From an uncultured Croceitalea sp. (GTDB taxonomy: Bacteria; Bacteroidota; Bacteroidia; Flavobacteriales; Flavobacteriaceae): a DNA stretch of 64,000 bases. Every line of letters begins with the position of its first letter. The stretch's first letter is position 1. The notes beneath the pieces were generated by a model that ran no database searches, was not told the DNA's origin, and saw nothing but the letters and a program-made list of their open reading frames with translations. Positions 10,280 through 18,321 of the stretch are shown here, piece after piece. Location: contig CANNDD010000001.1 in assembly GCA_947503285.1 (NCBI GenBank), forward strand, positions 62,001 to 126,000, given 5' to 3'. The position numbers were made by a program, and so were the translations under genes.

Positions 10280-10687
10280 TGAGCTTTTTTATAATATTTA
10301 ATGAATCCGTTAATAAGCTTTTTGCATTTTAAAATTTCCCTGAACAGATTATCGAATTTTTCTTGATTAAGATAGTTTTGATCTAAAGCAATGTATAGTT
10401 GTTTTTCCAATTCATAGCGTGAACCTCTTGAAATATGAAGAAATTGAATTGTATCCGCTGATGTTCTTCTACCACATCCTTCTGCAATATTTGAAGGGAT
10501 AGACACGGCACACCTTCTTATTTGGCTTTTTAGACCATGGGTTTCTTCTTTTGTGAATGTTTTTGAAATTTCATAAACTGAATTCGTCAAAACCCTAGCT
10601 TCTTTCCAAACTTCCAACTCTGTATATTCCATTTTCATTTTTTACCAGCAACTATCAACCAATAACCATCAACTGCCGACCGACAAC
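10245..10687 (-). mobile_element. Candidate four-helix-bundle insertion element, copy 1
   Basis: A four-helix-bundle gene is bracketed by a short inverted repeat: ACCGACAAC at 10679-10687 and GTTGTCGGT at 10245-10253. Around these cores the 5' side (minus strand) is G/T-rich (GTTGATGG, GGTTATTGG, GTTGATAG) and the 3' side is its C/A-rich counterpart (GACAACGGACAACCGACAG). The unit sits between the two metH genes, and its flanks are translated into the last residues of one and the first residues of the other. A second unit with the same plan but different repeat sequence is at 46336-46787. No transposase is present; mobility is inferred. Confidence 0.5.
10276..10638 (-). CDS. Four-helix-bundle protein (23S rRNA intervening-sequence type)
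   Basis: A 120-residue protein of the S23/IVP four-helix-bundle family, first seen in intervening sequences of spirochaete 23S rRNA and related in fold to the Avd protein of diversity-generating retroelements. The signature is [11 protein letters not shown] near the N-terminus, then [20 protein letters not shown]. The biochemical role is unknown; the family is a basic bundle thought to bind nucleic acid. It interrupts the metH operon and overlaps the downstream metH start by 4 bases. A paralogue of similar length is encoded at 46401-46760. I choose the ATG that begins [11 protein letters not shown]. Confidence 0.85.
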   Translation of the reverse strand: MKMEYTELEVWKEARVLTNSVYEISKTFTKEETHGLKSQIRRCAVSIPSNIAEGCGRRTSADTIQFLHISRGSRYELEKQLYIALDQNYLNQEKFDNLFREILKCKKLINGFIKYYKKAH

Positions 10688-11670
10688 GACCTAGGAGCAT
10701 AGCGAGCTACCAAATCTGAAATCGCTTTAATATGTGCCGGAGTGGTTCCGCAACACCCCCCTACAATATTGACCAATCCTTTTTCTACATATTCCTTAAT
10801 TTGGGTTGCCATTTGTTCTGGGGTCTCATCATACTCCCCAAAAGCATTAGGTAGACCTGCATTGGGATGTGCACTTATGGCATGGTTTGATTTTGCCGAA
10901 ACTACTTCTAAATGGGGCACTAACTGTTTGGCCCCCAAGGCACAGTTAAAACCAACCGACATAATTGGAATATGGGATATGGATATCAAAAACGCCTCTG
11001 CCGTTTGGCCAGAAAGGGTACGCCCCGATGCATCGGTAATTGTTCCGCTAATCATTATCGGAATATCTATATTTCTTTCGTCTTTTACCTCTTCAATAGC
11101 AAACAGGGCTGCTTTCGCATTCAACGTATCAAAAATAGTCTCGACCAATAATATATCAGCACCACCATCTAACAAAGCCTCAACTTGTTGCTTGTAGGCT
11201 ATTCGTAATTCATCAAAAGAAATGGCACGAAACCCAGGGTCATTGACATCAGGCGACATGCTCGCTGTTTTGTTGGTCGGGCCAATACTTCCAGCAACAA
11301 AACGCGGTTTTTCAGGTTCTCTTAGGGTAAAATCATTCGCAACTTCTTTGGCAATACGTGCCGATTCGTAATTGAGTTCATAGACCAAATCCTCCATATG
11401 GTAATCTGCCATTGCAATGGTAGTGCCTGAGAATGTATTGGTTTCGACAATATCAGCTCCTGCTTCAAAGTATTTTCTGTGTACCGCTGCAATAGCATCG
11501 GGTTGGGTCAATGAAAGTAGGTCATTATTACCTTGTAAAGGATGTTCCCACGCTTTGAACCGTTCTCCTCGAAAATCTTCTTCGGTGAACTTGTACTGCT
11601 GTAACATAGTACCCATAGCACCATCCAAAACAAGAATTCGGTCTTTCAGTATTTCTTTAATATTTCGCAT
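10669..11670 (-). CDS. Methionine synthase, homocysteine-binding subunit
   Basis: A 333-residue homocysteine S-methyltransferase domain equivalent to the first module of Met[12 protein letters not shown] opens the barrel; the zinc ligands appear as the Cys of GFNCALG and the pair in GGCCGTTP near residue 310. It presents zinc-bound homocysteine to the cobalamin protein encoded downstream. In flavobacteria MetH is commonly split at this point. The last residues (PRSLSVGS) come from the repeat flanking the inserted four-helix-bundle unit. It is the first gene after a SAM-I riboswitch, so expression should fall when SAM is plentiful. Confidence 0.93.
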   Translation of the reverse strand: MRNIKEILKDRILVLDGAMGTMLQQYKFTEEDFRGERFKAWEHPLQGNNDLLSLTQPDAIAAVHRKYFEAGADIVETNTFSGTTIAMADYHMEDLVYELNYESARIAKEVANDFTLREPEKPRFVAGSIGPTNKTASMSPDVNDPGFRAISFDELRIAYKQQVEALLDGGADILLVETIFDTLNAKAALFAIEEVKDERNIDIPIMISGTITDASGRTLSGQTAEAFLISISHIPIMSVGFNCALGAKQLVPHLEVVSAKSNHAISAHPNAGLPNAFGEYDETPEQMATQIKEYVEKGLVNIVGGCCGTTPAHIKAISDLVARYAPRSLSVGS

Positions 11671-11740
11671 AAATACGATTTCGCTTTATCAAAAAGCAAT
11701 CAAGAAAATAAACGGATACAAGGACGAATAGGTCTTTTGT

Positions 11741-11863
11741 GTCATCTTTCCCCGTTTTTAACAGGATAGAACGTAGCACCTTCTCGGGTCCTGACAAGCA
11801 TCAGGATACACCAAGGGTTGCTAAGGTTTCAAAGGGTCTATTCCCTCCACCTTTCTTGATAAC
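11741..11863 (-). promoter_or_regulatory. SAM-I (S-box) riboswitch upstream of metH
   Basis: Minus-strand sequence has the S-box core: AAGAAAGGTGGAGGGA, GACCCTTTGAAACC, TTAGCAACC and AAGGTGCTA in order. Paired elements can be drawn: P1 GTTATC (11858-11863) with GATGAC (11741-11746); P3 TCCTGA with TCAGGA; P4 CCTGTT with AACGGG around an AAA loop. It binds S-adenosylmethionine in the leader of the metH-metF unit, 70 bases before the first ATG. I did not find a strong terminator in the short segment after P1, so control may act on translation initiation. Confidence 0.93.
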
Positions 11864-11932
11864 TTTCAAATTATATATGAACTGTTGGCAAAGAAACAGC
11901 ACAATCTGTTCAAAACCAAAAAAACTTTATTT

Positions 11933-11960
11933 AAAAAGGCCTCGTCTCCAAGGCCTTTTT
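11933..11960 (-). terminator. Intrinsic terminator of the sulfite-reduction cluster
   Basis: The arms AAAAAGGCCT and AGGCCTTTTT are perfectly complementary around an 8-base loop, followed on the minus strand by further T/A bases. It lies 28 bases beyond the ferredoxin-NADP reductase stop and ends the cysH-to-reductase cluster. The symmetrical A and T runs would let it work on either strand, but only the minus strand has a gene ending here. Confidence 0.85.
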
Positions 11961-11988
11961 AAAAGTATGATATTGTAATTACAGGGGT

Positions 11989-13050
11989 TTAGAGTATGCT
12001 TTGCACCACCTCTTTCTTAGCCTCTTTTTTACTACCATCAAAACCTTCAACACCACCAACGGTAGTATACTTCATCACAAATCGCTTATTCGGGTTTATG
12101 ATTTGATAGGCGTATTGGCACATGACCGCTGCTTCATGAAAACCAGATAGGATCAATTTCAGTTTCCCTTCATACGTATTTACATCACCGATAGCGAACA
12201 CTCCGGGAATATTCGTCTGGTAATCCTTGGCATTATTGACCTTTATTGCGTTTTTTTCGATTTCCAATCCCCATTGGCCAATAGGGCCCAATTTAGGGGA
12301 CAGCCCGAAGAGGGGAATAAAATTGTCTACTTCTAGATAGGTTGGCTCTTTTTCGGCATCATTGTGTTTGATTATAACCCCACTAAGACTCTCTTCACCA
12401 TGTAGTTCGGTAACCTGCGCTTCAGTAAATAATTTGATTTTACCCAGTTTGGCCAGTTCTGATGCTTTCTCCACAGAATCCAAAGCACCCCTAAATTCAT
12501 TTCTTCGATGTACCAAAGAAACCTCTGATGCGATATCGGCTAAATAGATGGCCCAATCCAACGCTGAATCACCACCTCCGGCAATAACAACCTTTTTATT
12601 ACGGTATACTTCGGGATCTTTTATGATGTATGAAACTCCTTTATCTTCATAAGCCCCAATGTTTTCAATTTGTGGTTTACGTGGTTCAAAAGAACCCAAA
12701 CCACCAGCAATAACGACTATCGGTGCATGGTGTTTTGTTCCTTTGTTCGTCGTAACTATAAACGTACCATCTTCTTGTTTATCCAAAGTTTCGGCACGTT
12801 CGCCAAGGGTAAATCCTGCTTCAAACGGTTTTATCTGCTCCATTAGCCTATCCACTAAATCACCTGCCAATATTTCGGGGTAGGCCGGAATATCATATAT
12901 GGGCTTTTTCGGATAAATCTCCGAGCATTGCCCCCCTGGTTGTGGAAGTGCGTCAATCAAATGGCATTTTAATTTTAATAATCCCGCTTCAAAAACCGTG
13001 AATAAGCCTGTTGGGCCTGCACCAATTATTACTATATCTGTTTTAATCAT
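11989..13050 (-). CDS. Thioredoxin reductase-like ferredoxin-NADP+ reductase
   Basis: A 353-residue flavoprotein of the type II ferredoxin-NADP+ reductase group (YumC-like). The FAD motif is GAGPTGLFTVFEAG at the N-terminus and the NADPH motif GGGDSALDWA near residue 165; the redox CxxC of true thioredoxin reductases is absent. GVFAIGDVN is the C-terminal FAD block. As last gene of the sulfite-reductase cluster it probably reduces the ferredoxin that feeds the siroheme enzyme; this role is inferred from context. I start at 13050 (MIKTDIVIIG); an upstream in-frame ATG would add 29 residues ahead of the Rossmann fold. Confidence 0.88.
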   Translation of the reverse strand: MIKTDIVIIGAGPTGLFTVFEAGLLKLKCHLIDALPQPGGQCSEIYPKKPIYDIPAYPEILAGDLVDRLMEQIKPFEAGFTLGERAETLDKQEDGTFIVTTNKGTKHHAPIVVIAGGLGSFEPRKPQIENIGAYEDKGVSYIIKDPEVYRNKKVVIAGGGDSALDWAIYLADIASEVSLVHRRNEFRGALDSVEKASELAKLGKIKLFTEAQVTELHGEESLSGVIIKHNDAEKEPTYLEVDNFIPLFGLSPKLGPIGQWGLEIEKNAIKVNNAKDYQTNIPGVFAIGDVNTYEGKLKLILSGFHEAAVMCQYAYQIINPNKRFVMKYTTVGGVEGFDGSKKEAKKEVVQSIL

Positions 13051-13078
13051 CGTATCGTTATCAATTGTAATTAAGAAT

Positions 13079-13153
13079 TTAAGTATTGCAAAGTATAAAC
13101 CGCTGGCCATCTTTCTCTTCAACGGTTTGACCACCAATTCGTATGCACTTCAT
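13079..13153 (-). CDS. Possible 24-residue small protein
   Basis: Four bases after the uroporphyrinogen methyltransferase stop, an ATG opens a 24-codon frame beginning MKCIRIGGQTVEEKDG and ending FILCNT before TAA. It is charged, has two cysteines and sits in the only gap of an otherwise tightly packed operon, 28 bases before the next gene. I do not recognise it. It may be a real small protein, a leader peptide for the reductase gene, or chance; length gives no statistical support. Confidence 0.3.
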   Translation of the reverse strand: MKCIRIGGQTVEEKDGQRFILCNT

Positions 13154-13157
13154 TTTG

Positions 13158-13946
13158 TTATAAAATCGGTTCGGGAATTTGATTTTTTAGTGTTTTCCCT
13201 GAAACTTGGCGGGTAATCCCATCAAGGGTTTTTCGATGCCCGACTACTTCACCGATGATAATAATCGCTGGATTCGAAAGCTGTTTTTCTTTCACTACGG
13301 ATGTAATGGAAGCAACCGTACCTATCCCTATTTTCTCATTTTCAGTCGTTCCCTCTTGAATAATGGCCACCGGAGTCTCTTTTTTTCCTTCTTGCTCAAA
13401 AAGTTTAACGATTTCGGTCAGCTTTGACATTCCCATTAATATGACGACCGTTGCATTTGATTTTGCGGCTAGCGCTACATCATTTGATAATTTGTGTGCC
13501 TTGGTAGTGCCCGTAATCACCCAAAAACTTTCTGCAGCACCTCTTTTGGTTACTGGTATGTTTTGGGTTGCCGGCACTGACAACGCAGACGAAATACCAG
13601 GAACCATGGCGACCTTCAATCCATTTTCAGCAGCATATTCCATTTCTTCAGCACCTCGACCAAACACAAAGGGGTCCCCTCCTTTTAAACGAACCACATG
13701 TTCACCTTCGAGACCACGTTGCACGATCAACTCATTAATTTGTTCTTGTTGGTAACTATAACATCCTTTTCGTTTGCCTACAAAGATCAATTCTGCTTCT
13801 CGGGCAAACTGCAGTAATTCTTTGTTTACCAAAGCATCGTATAACACCACATCTGCATTTTGTAATGCTTTGATCCCTTTGAGGGTAATCAATTCGGCAT
13901 CACCCGGACCAGCCCCTACAACGGTAAGCTTTCCTTGTTTAAGCAT
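13158..13946 (-). CDS. cobA: Uroporphyrinogen-III C-methyltransferase
   Basis: A 262-residue SUMT that methylates uroporphyrinogen III twice with SAM to give precorrin-2, the precursor of siroheme (and of cobalamin). The tetrapyrrole methylase landmarks are clear: VGAGPGDAELITLKG at the start, VVRLKGGDPFVFGRG, and PGISSALSVPA. The ATG lies inside the end of the sulfite reductase gene (8-base overlap), so the two are translationally linked; its product is needed for that enzyme's siroheme. The separate precorrin-2 dehydrogenase/ferrochelatase (CysG N-terminal part) is not in this window. Confidence 0.94.
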   Translation of the reverse strand: MLKQGKLTVVGAGPGDAELITLKGIKALQNADVVLYDALVNKELLQFAREAELIFVGKRKGCYSYQQEQINELIVQRGLEGEHVVRLKGGDPFVFGRGAEEMEYAAENGLKVAMVPGISSALSVPATQNIPVTKRGAAESFWVITGTTKAHKLSNDVALAAKSNATVVILMGMSKLTEIVKLFEQEGKKETPVAIIQEGTTENEKIGIGTVASITSVVKEKQLSNPAIIIIGEVVGHRKTLDGITRQVSGKTLKNQIPEPIL

Positions 13947-16029
13947 GTTCCAATTCCATTTGTCTGAACGCTTCTAATTGTCGTAAAACCTCTTTGGAAT
14001 CGTCCAAATAGGTTTTTGCAAAAGCCTCAGAAGGTTTGTTTTTATTCAACTGTAATGCCAAGGTTTCAAATGAACTTTCAAAATTGATTTTTCCATTCGC
14101 TACAAAAAGCCTGTCAAAATCCTTAATGATACTGGCATGTGTATTCGTTTTTATTTTTTCGGCAGTTAATAAGGCTTTGGCCGAATTCACTATCGATTGG
14201 TATGCGTAGTAGATACTAGCGGCCCATTTTTTTTCTTGCAACGCTTTCTCAGCACTATCAATTTTCTCTTGGCTCTCTAAAAACAAGGTAGCCACCAAAT
14301 CAACAATTACCCCCGCGCATTCACCAATACCGATTTCCTTTTTATATTTTTCGGAATTACCCCAATCAATGAAATCATCTTGTGTCAGATTGTCAATATT
14401 GGTGAGTGGTTTCAACAACTCATAAAAGTAGTGTTCTCCTTGCTTTTGATAATACTGTTCAAATTTTGCGCCATTTGAATTAGCTTCAAAATCATTTAAA
14501 ATCCATCGCAATGCTTGTGGCCCTCGTTTACTTGGAATTTTGACCACTTTATCTGCAAAACGAGCGTTTCCATTTCCAAAATTCCCTCCACCCAGCAATA
14601 CCTGTAGTGCCGGAGCCACCAACTTATCTTTGGTACGAATGCTCATACCCTGAAATCCGATATGGGCCATGTTATGCTGTCCACAGGCATTCATGCAACC
14701 GCTAATCTTGATTACCACATCAGGGTTTTTGATGTATTGGGGGTATTCCGCTTTGATGACCTTCTCTAATTCCGTTGCGATACCGGTGCTGCTCGCAATT
14801 CCTAAATTACAGGTATCCGTACCAGGGCAAGCCGTAATATCCAAAGCCTTGTTATATCCAGCTTCTACAAAACCCAATTTGCCCAGTTCTTGATAAAAGA
14901 AAGGAACCAAGGCTTCCTTGACATGAGGGATCAATATATTTTGTCGCAATGAAAGACGAATTTCCCCTGCTGCGTATTTCGCGACCAAATCGGCCAGCAA
15001 ACGCGCTTTATCGGTATAAAAATCACCCAATACTACTTTAATCCCAATAGCCACAAAACCTTGCTGTTTCTGTGGAATAATATTAGTCGATTTCCACTCT
15101 TCAAAAGCATTCTCATCAGTTATAGTGGTATTTGCCACCTCGGCTTCGCTAATTTGAATCTTAGGATATGCTTTATGGTCTATGGAATACGTTGCATTCG
15201 GAATCGCATCTTTCTCTTCTTCCAATAAGGTTTTGAATCCATCCAAACCTAAATCCTTCAACAAGAATTTCAGTCGTGCCTTCGCCCTACTCTTACGTTC
15301 ACCATAACGGTCAAAAACACGAATTACACTTTCCATTAACGGAATTATCTTGTCAGATGGAAGAAACTCGTAAAGCACATCGGCATGTCGTGGCTGTGAA
15401 CCCAGGCCCCCAGCAAGCATTACTTTAAATCCCCGTTTACCATTTTGCAATTTGGCAATAAAACCCAAATCATGCATATAAGATAAGCCTGTATCGGCAT
15501 CGGTAGCGGAAAAGGAGACCTTAAACTTACGCCCCATTTCTTGCCCAATGGGATTTCTCAAAAAATATTCAAAGACTGCTTGTGCATAGGGTGAAACGTC
15601 AAAGGGCTCATTAACGTCGATACCGGCGGTTTCGCTGGCAGTGACATTTCGAACGGTATTGCCACATGCCTCTCGTAAGGTAACGTCGTCTTTTTCCAAT
15701 TGCGCCCAAAGTTCTGGCGTACGCTCTAAATCAACATAATGGATTTGGATGTCTTGCCTTGTCGTGATATGAAGTCGGCCCGTAGAATATTCATCGGAAA
15801 CATCACAGATTCGCTTTAGCTGATTCGAAGTTACTTTACCATAGGGTAACTTTATTCGAATCATCTGTACCCCCTGCTGGCGCTGACCATAAACACCACG
15901 TGCCAATCGAAGGCTTCTGAATTTTTCTTCATCAACTTTTCCAGTCTTGAACTGGCGGATTCTTCTTTCTAAGTCAAGAATATCTTTCTCTACTACCGGA
16001 TTTTCTATTTCTGTTCTAAAACTTTGCAT
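13939..16029 (-). CDS. Ferredoxin-dependent sulfite (nitrite) reductase with C-terminal HEPN domain
   Basis: A 696-residue siroheme/[4Fe-4S] reductase. Both ferredoxin-like and catalytic repeats are present; the cluster/siroheme ligands are the Cys pair in ACPGTDTCNLG and the pair in GCMNACGQH. Context (PAPS reductase, siroheme methylase, FNR) favours sulfite rather than nitrite as substrate. After the reductase ends at about residue 555, a roughly 130-residue helical tail matches a HEPN-type domain (KKWAASIYYAYQSIVNSAKA). I see no R-x4-6-H motif in it, so it is unlikely to be an RNase; it may bind a partner or nucleotide. A dyad shared with the PAPS reductase gene lies about 50-75 bases upstream of the ATG. 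Confidence 0.9.
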   Translation of the reverse strand: MQSFRTEIENPVVEKDILDLERRIRQFKTGKVDEEKFRSLRLARGVYGQRQQGVQMIRIKLPYGKVTSNQLKRICDVSDEYSTGRLHITTRQDIQIHYVDLERTPELWAQLEKDDVTLREACGNTVRNVTASETAGIDVNEPFDVSPYAQAVFEYFLRNPIGQEMGRKFKVSFSATDADTGLSYMHDLGFIAKLQNGKRGFKVMLAGGLGSQPRHADVLYEFLPSDKIIPLMESVIRVFDRYGERKSRAKARLKFLLKDLGLDGFKTLLEEEKDAIPNATYSIDHKAYPKIQISEAEVANTTITDENAFEEWKSTNIIPQKQQGFVAIGIKVVLGDFYTDKARLLADLVAKYAAGEIRLSLRQNILIPHVKEALVPFFYQELGKLGFVEAGYNKALDITACPGTDTCNLGIASSTGIATELEKVIKAEYPQYIKNPDVVIKISGCMNACGQHNMAHIGFQGMSIRTKDKLVAPALQVLLGGGNFGNGNARFADKVVKIPSKRGPQALRWILNDFEANSNGAKFEQYYQKQGEHYFYELLKPLTNIDNLTQDDFIDWGNSEKYKKEIGIGECAGVIVDLVATLFLESQEKIDSAEKALQEKKWAASIYYAYQSIVNSAKALLTAEKIKTNTHASIIKDFDRLFVANGKINFESSFETLALQLNKNKPSEAFAKTYLDDSKEVLRQLEAFRQMELEHA

Positions 16030-16075
16030 ATTCTCTTATAATACTATATCCTAGTCGTGAAAGAAAATAAAACCT

Positions 16076-16106
16076 TTCTTATCCTATAGATTTTATAGAA
16101 TAAAAA
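16076..16106 (-). promoter_or_regulatory. Operator-like dyad upstream of the sulfite reductase gene
   Basis: On the minus strand the arms ATTCTATA and TATAGGAT face each other across 5 bases and are followed by AAGAAAGGTT. A nearly identical block (same order TATTC, AATC, TATAGG, AAGAAA) precedes the PAPS reductase gene. In both places a T-rich TATnTTT box lies just upstream, where a -7 element would be. I infer a repressor or activator site for sulfur control; the Rrf2 protein encoded at 19568-19978 is a candidate binder. Confidence 0.55.
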
Positions 16107-16203
16107 ATATCGATTTCTTGTTTCGACGAGATTTCATCAACATTAACTTTTGATTTATTACCGTGATATTACAATTGACCCTTATCGAAAAGCCCAGACC
16201 CGT

Positions 16204-16815
16204 TTATTGCAAATGAATACCACATTCCCTAGTCTCCAAGGCCTTTACCGGATCAAAGTACGTGCTGTTCTTTGGAAGGTCATAGTCTTCCAAATACGCA
16301 TCCAAATCTTCATCTGTCCAATAATAAAAAGGACTTACTTTTAGAATTCCTTCCTTACTTTGGCTCAAAATGTCTTTTGAACTTCTTAATGCAGTCTGAC
16401 GTATCCTAATATTGGTAAACCAAATATCAGGCTGATGCTCGCTTAAAGCCCTTCGAAAAGGCTCCAATTTCACTATTTCAGAAAATTCTTGGTGCTCTGG
16501 TTGATCTGCCGAAGGAAAACCTAGTCGATGTTCTGTAAACGCCCTTGTTTCTTGGGGAACATAAGTCTTCAGATTAAGGTTCAATCTATTGGTCAAATAC
16601 TTGGCATGCTCATAGGTCTCTGGCAAATTATAGCCGGTATCACACCATAATACAGCTATTGTTGGATCTATTCGTTGAAACATGCTTAGCAAAACTGCGG
16701 AGTACTTCCCGAAACTTGTGGTCACTATCCTTTTTTTGGAAAGATGCAACGCCCAACTAATGATTTCCTCTGGGGGTATTCCCCTAAACTGTTTATTGTA
16801 ATAATCAATATTCAT
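16204..16815 (-). CDS. cysH: Phosphoadenylyl-sulfate (PAPS/APS) reductase
   Basis: A 203-residue CysH-family protein of the adenine nucleotide alpha hydrolase fold. TTSFGKYSAVLL is the nucleotide loop, VLWCDTGYNLPET follows, and the C-terminal ECGIH carries the catalytic cysteine that forms the S-sulfo intermediate. The CC pairs that bind a [4Fe-4S] cluster in APS reductases are absent, which favours PAPS as substrate. It would release sulfite for the reductase encoded next. ATP sulfurylase (CysD/CysN) and APS kinase are not in the window, although cysDN often neighbour cysH in this group. Slightly shorter than E. coli CysH (244). Confidence 0.88.
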   Translation of the reverse strand: MNIDYYNKQFRGIPPEEIISWALHLSKKRIVTTSFGKYSAVLLSMFQRIDPTIAVLWCDTGYNLPETYEHAKYLTNRLNLNLKTYVPQETRAFTEHRLGFPSADQPEHQEFSEIVKLEPFRRALSEHQPDIWFTNIRIRQTALRSSKDILSQSKEGILKVSPFYYWTDEDLDAYLEDYDLPKNSTYFDPVKALETRECGIHLQ

Positions 16816-16826
16816 ATTAAACCTTT

Positions 16827-16865
16827 TTCTTAATCCCTATAGGATTACTAGGGAATACAAACATA
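16827..16865 (-). promoter_or_regulatory. Promoter and operator-like dyad upstream of cysH
   Basis: A Bacteroidota -7 box TATGTTTG (16858-16865) is directly followed by a dyad with arms ATTCCCTA and TAGGGATT, then AAGAAAAAGG and the ATG 12 bases on. The block aligns over about 35 bases with the one in front of the sulfite reductase gene. A bound protein would cover the transcription start. A further half-site-like ATCCTAT lies upstream near 16873. Regulator identity is inferred, not seen. Confidence 0.55.
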
Positions 16866-17212
16866 AACAATTATCCTATTGGAAAAGCCAAATTTCCATT
16901 AAATTTAAGTAAAGCCTATAGTTTTAATAGATTATCAAAATATAGCGTTGCCATTAGGAATTTAACACCACATCATAAATTTCATCGTCCATTTTACAAA
17001 CAACTTGAATTGCCTTAAACCGACCTGAATGACCAAATCAAATAATCGGCAATGGTAGTTGACTAAATATGTGCGGTTAAAAAAACTACTATAAATAGCT
17101 GTTTAATAGTATCTTAACCCGTTTCTTGATTTTTTTGTAACCTTTTCTAAAGTCGTCTTGTCCAATAGATGTGAATTCACAAAACACGTATTAATTTTTA
17201 AAAACCGACAAG
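16866..17212. other. Divergent intergenic region, no gene seen
   Basis: An A/T-rich stretch between divergent cysH and a serine hydrolase gene. I find no open frame of convincing length, no repeat and no RNA structure. It must hold the promoter of the plus-strand hydrolase/sigma-factor operon, but I could not pick a clear TTTG ... TAnnTTTG pair. Confidence 0.5.
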
Positions 17213-18310
17213 ATGAATCAATTAAAAAACATAGCAGTATTACTTATAGGTTTAGCCATTTTCGGCACGGCCACCGCCCAAAAAGGGCACATAAAAACAG
17301 TCAGTGGTAAACGGGTCAACGTTGAAGACCTAGAAAAAAGAATCGAACATATTATGGATTCCATTCAATTACCAGGACTATCCATTGCCATTATCAATGA
17401 TGCCAAAATCGCATATCACAACAAGTTTGGTGTTGCCAATTTGAAGACGAAAGAACCAGTGGACCAAAACAGTATTTTTGAAGGTGCCTCACTTTCTAAA
17501 CCTTTGTTTGCTTATTTTGTGATGAAAATGGCGGAACAAGGTAATTTTGATCTAGATGCACCTATTTATGACTACTTAAAGGATATTTTTCCAAAAGATG
17601 CCGTCGCGGAGGGTTCTATGGAGGCCTATAAAACCTTAACGCCTAGAATCGTTTTATCACACGGAACCGGAATCCCGAACTGGGTAAAAGGTGAACTTAT
17701 CACCATCGCCTTTGAACCAGGCACCGACTTTTCTTATTCTGGGGAGGCCTACCAGCACATGGGGGCTGCCCTAGGCACAAAATTGGGTATTGGTTGGGGA
17801 GGTAAGTTGGATACCTTGTTTCTTGAAGAAGTGGCCCACCCCCTTGACATGAACAAAAGTTTTTATACTTGGAACGATTTTTTAAAGGAACATATCGTAA
17901 AGGGGCACGTTAAGGGCAAGGTAAATCCTGAAAGCAGCCGTTTCAAAAAAGTCGGTCCGGGCTTCAGCTTGCAATCAGATGCCTATGATTACGCTTTATT
18001 TCTAATTGAAATGATGGAACCAAAAAATCTGAGTGTCGAACTACGGGATGAGATGCTAAAAGAGCATAACCACTTTAAACCTGATAATAAAATACATTTA
18101 GAAACCGGTCAAACGGGTTGGGGTCTTGGTTTTGCCCAAAAGCCGACCCCAAATGGCCTAATGCATTTACATACGGGTAATAACAAAGACTTTCAAGCTT
18201 ATGCGATGTTTGTTCCCGATCAAAAATATGGTTTTACCATTTTTGGAAACTCAGACAATCTGTTTCCCTTTTTAACTGAAATCGAAAAACTAATAGAAGA
18301 ACAATTTTAA
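17213..18310 (+). CDS. Secreted serine hydrolase, class C beta-lactamase fold
   Basis: A 365-residue exported protein: signal peptide MNQLKNIAVLLIGLAIFGTA with cleavage near ATAQ. The nucleophile motif is SLSK in EGASLSKPLF (about residue 91), the second motif is YSG in FSYSGEAYQHMG rather than Tyr-x-Asn, and the third is HTG in LMHLHTGNN. Substrate unknown: this family includes esterases and peptidoglycan-like peptidases. It starts a four-gene unit with a DUF6249 protein, an ECF sigma factor and a small membrane protein, with gaps of only a few bases, so it may be a target of its own sigma factor. Confidence 0.85.
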   Translation: MNQLKNIAVLLIGLAIFGTATAQKGHIKTVSGKRVNVEDLEKRIEHIMDSIQLPGLSIAIINDAKIAYHNKFGVANLKTKEPVDQNSIFEGASLSKPLFAYFVMKMAEQGNFDLDAPIYDYLKDIFPKDAVAEGSMEAYKTLTPRIVLSHGTGIPNWVKGELITIAFEPGTDFSYSGEAYQHMGAALGTKLGIGWGGKLDTLFLEEVAHPLDMNKSFYTWNDFLKEHIVKGHVKGKVNPESSRFKKVGPGFSLQSDAYDYALFLIEMMEPKNLSVELRDEMLKEHNHFKPDNKIHLETGQTGWGLGFAQKPTPNGLMHLHTGNNKDFQAYAMFVPDQKYGFTIFGNSDNLFPFLTEIEKLIEEQF

Positions 18311-18321
18311 AAATCAATAAC

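Noticed and set aside
10669-11670. metH split by the four-helix-bundle insertion into a broken gene
   Set aside because: Both parts are complete modules with their own starts, and flavobacteria commonly carry metH as two genes; the insertion lies between them rather than having broken one gene.
11867-11892. A promoter for the metH riboswitch (TTTG ... ATAATTTG)
   Set aside because: The spacing is about 5 bases short of the Bacteroidota consensus, so I did not list it as a feature although transcription must start nearby.
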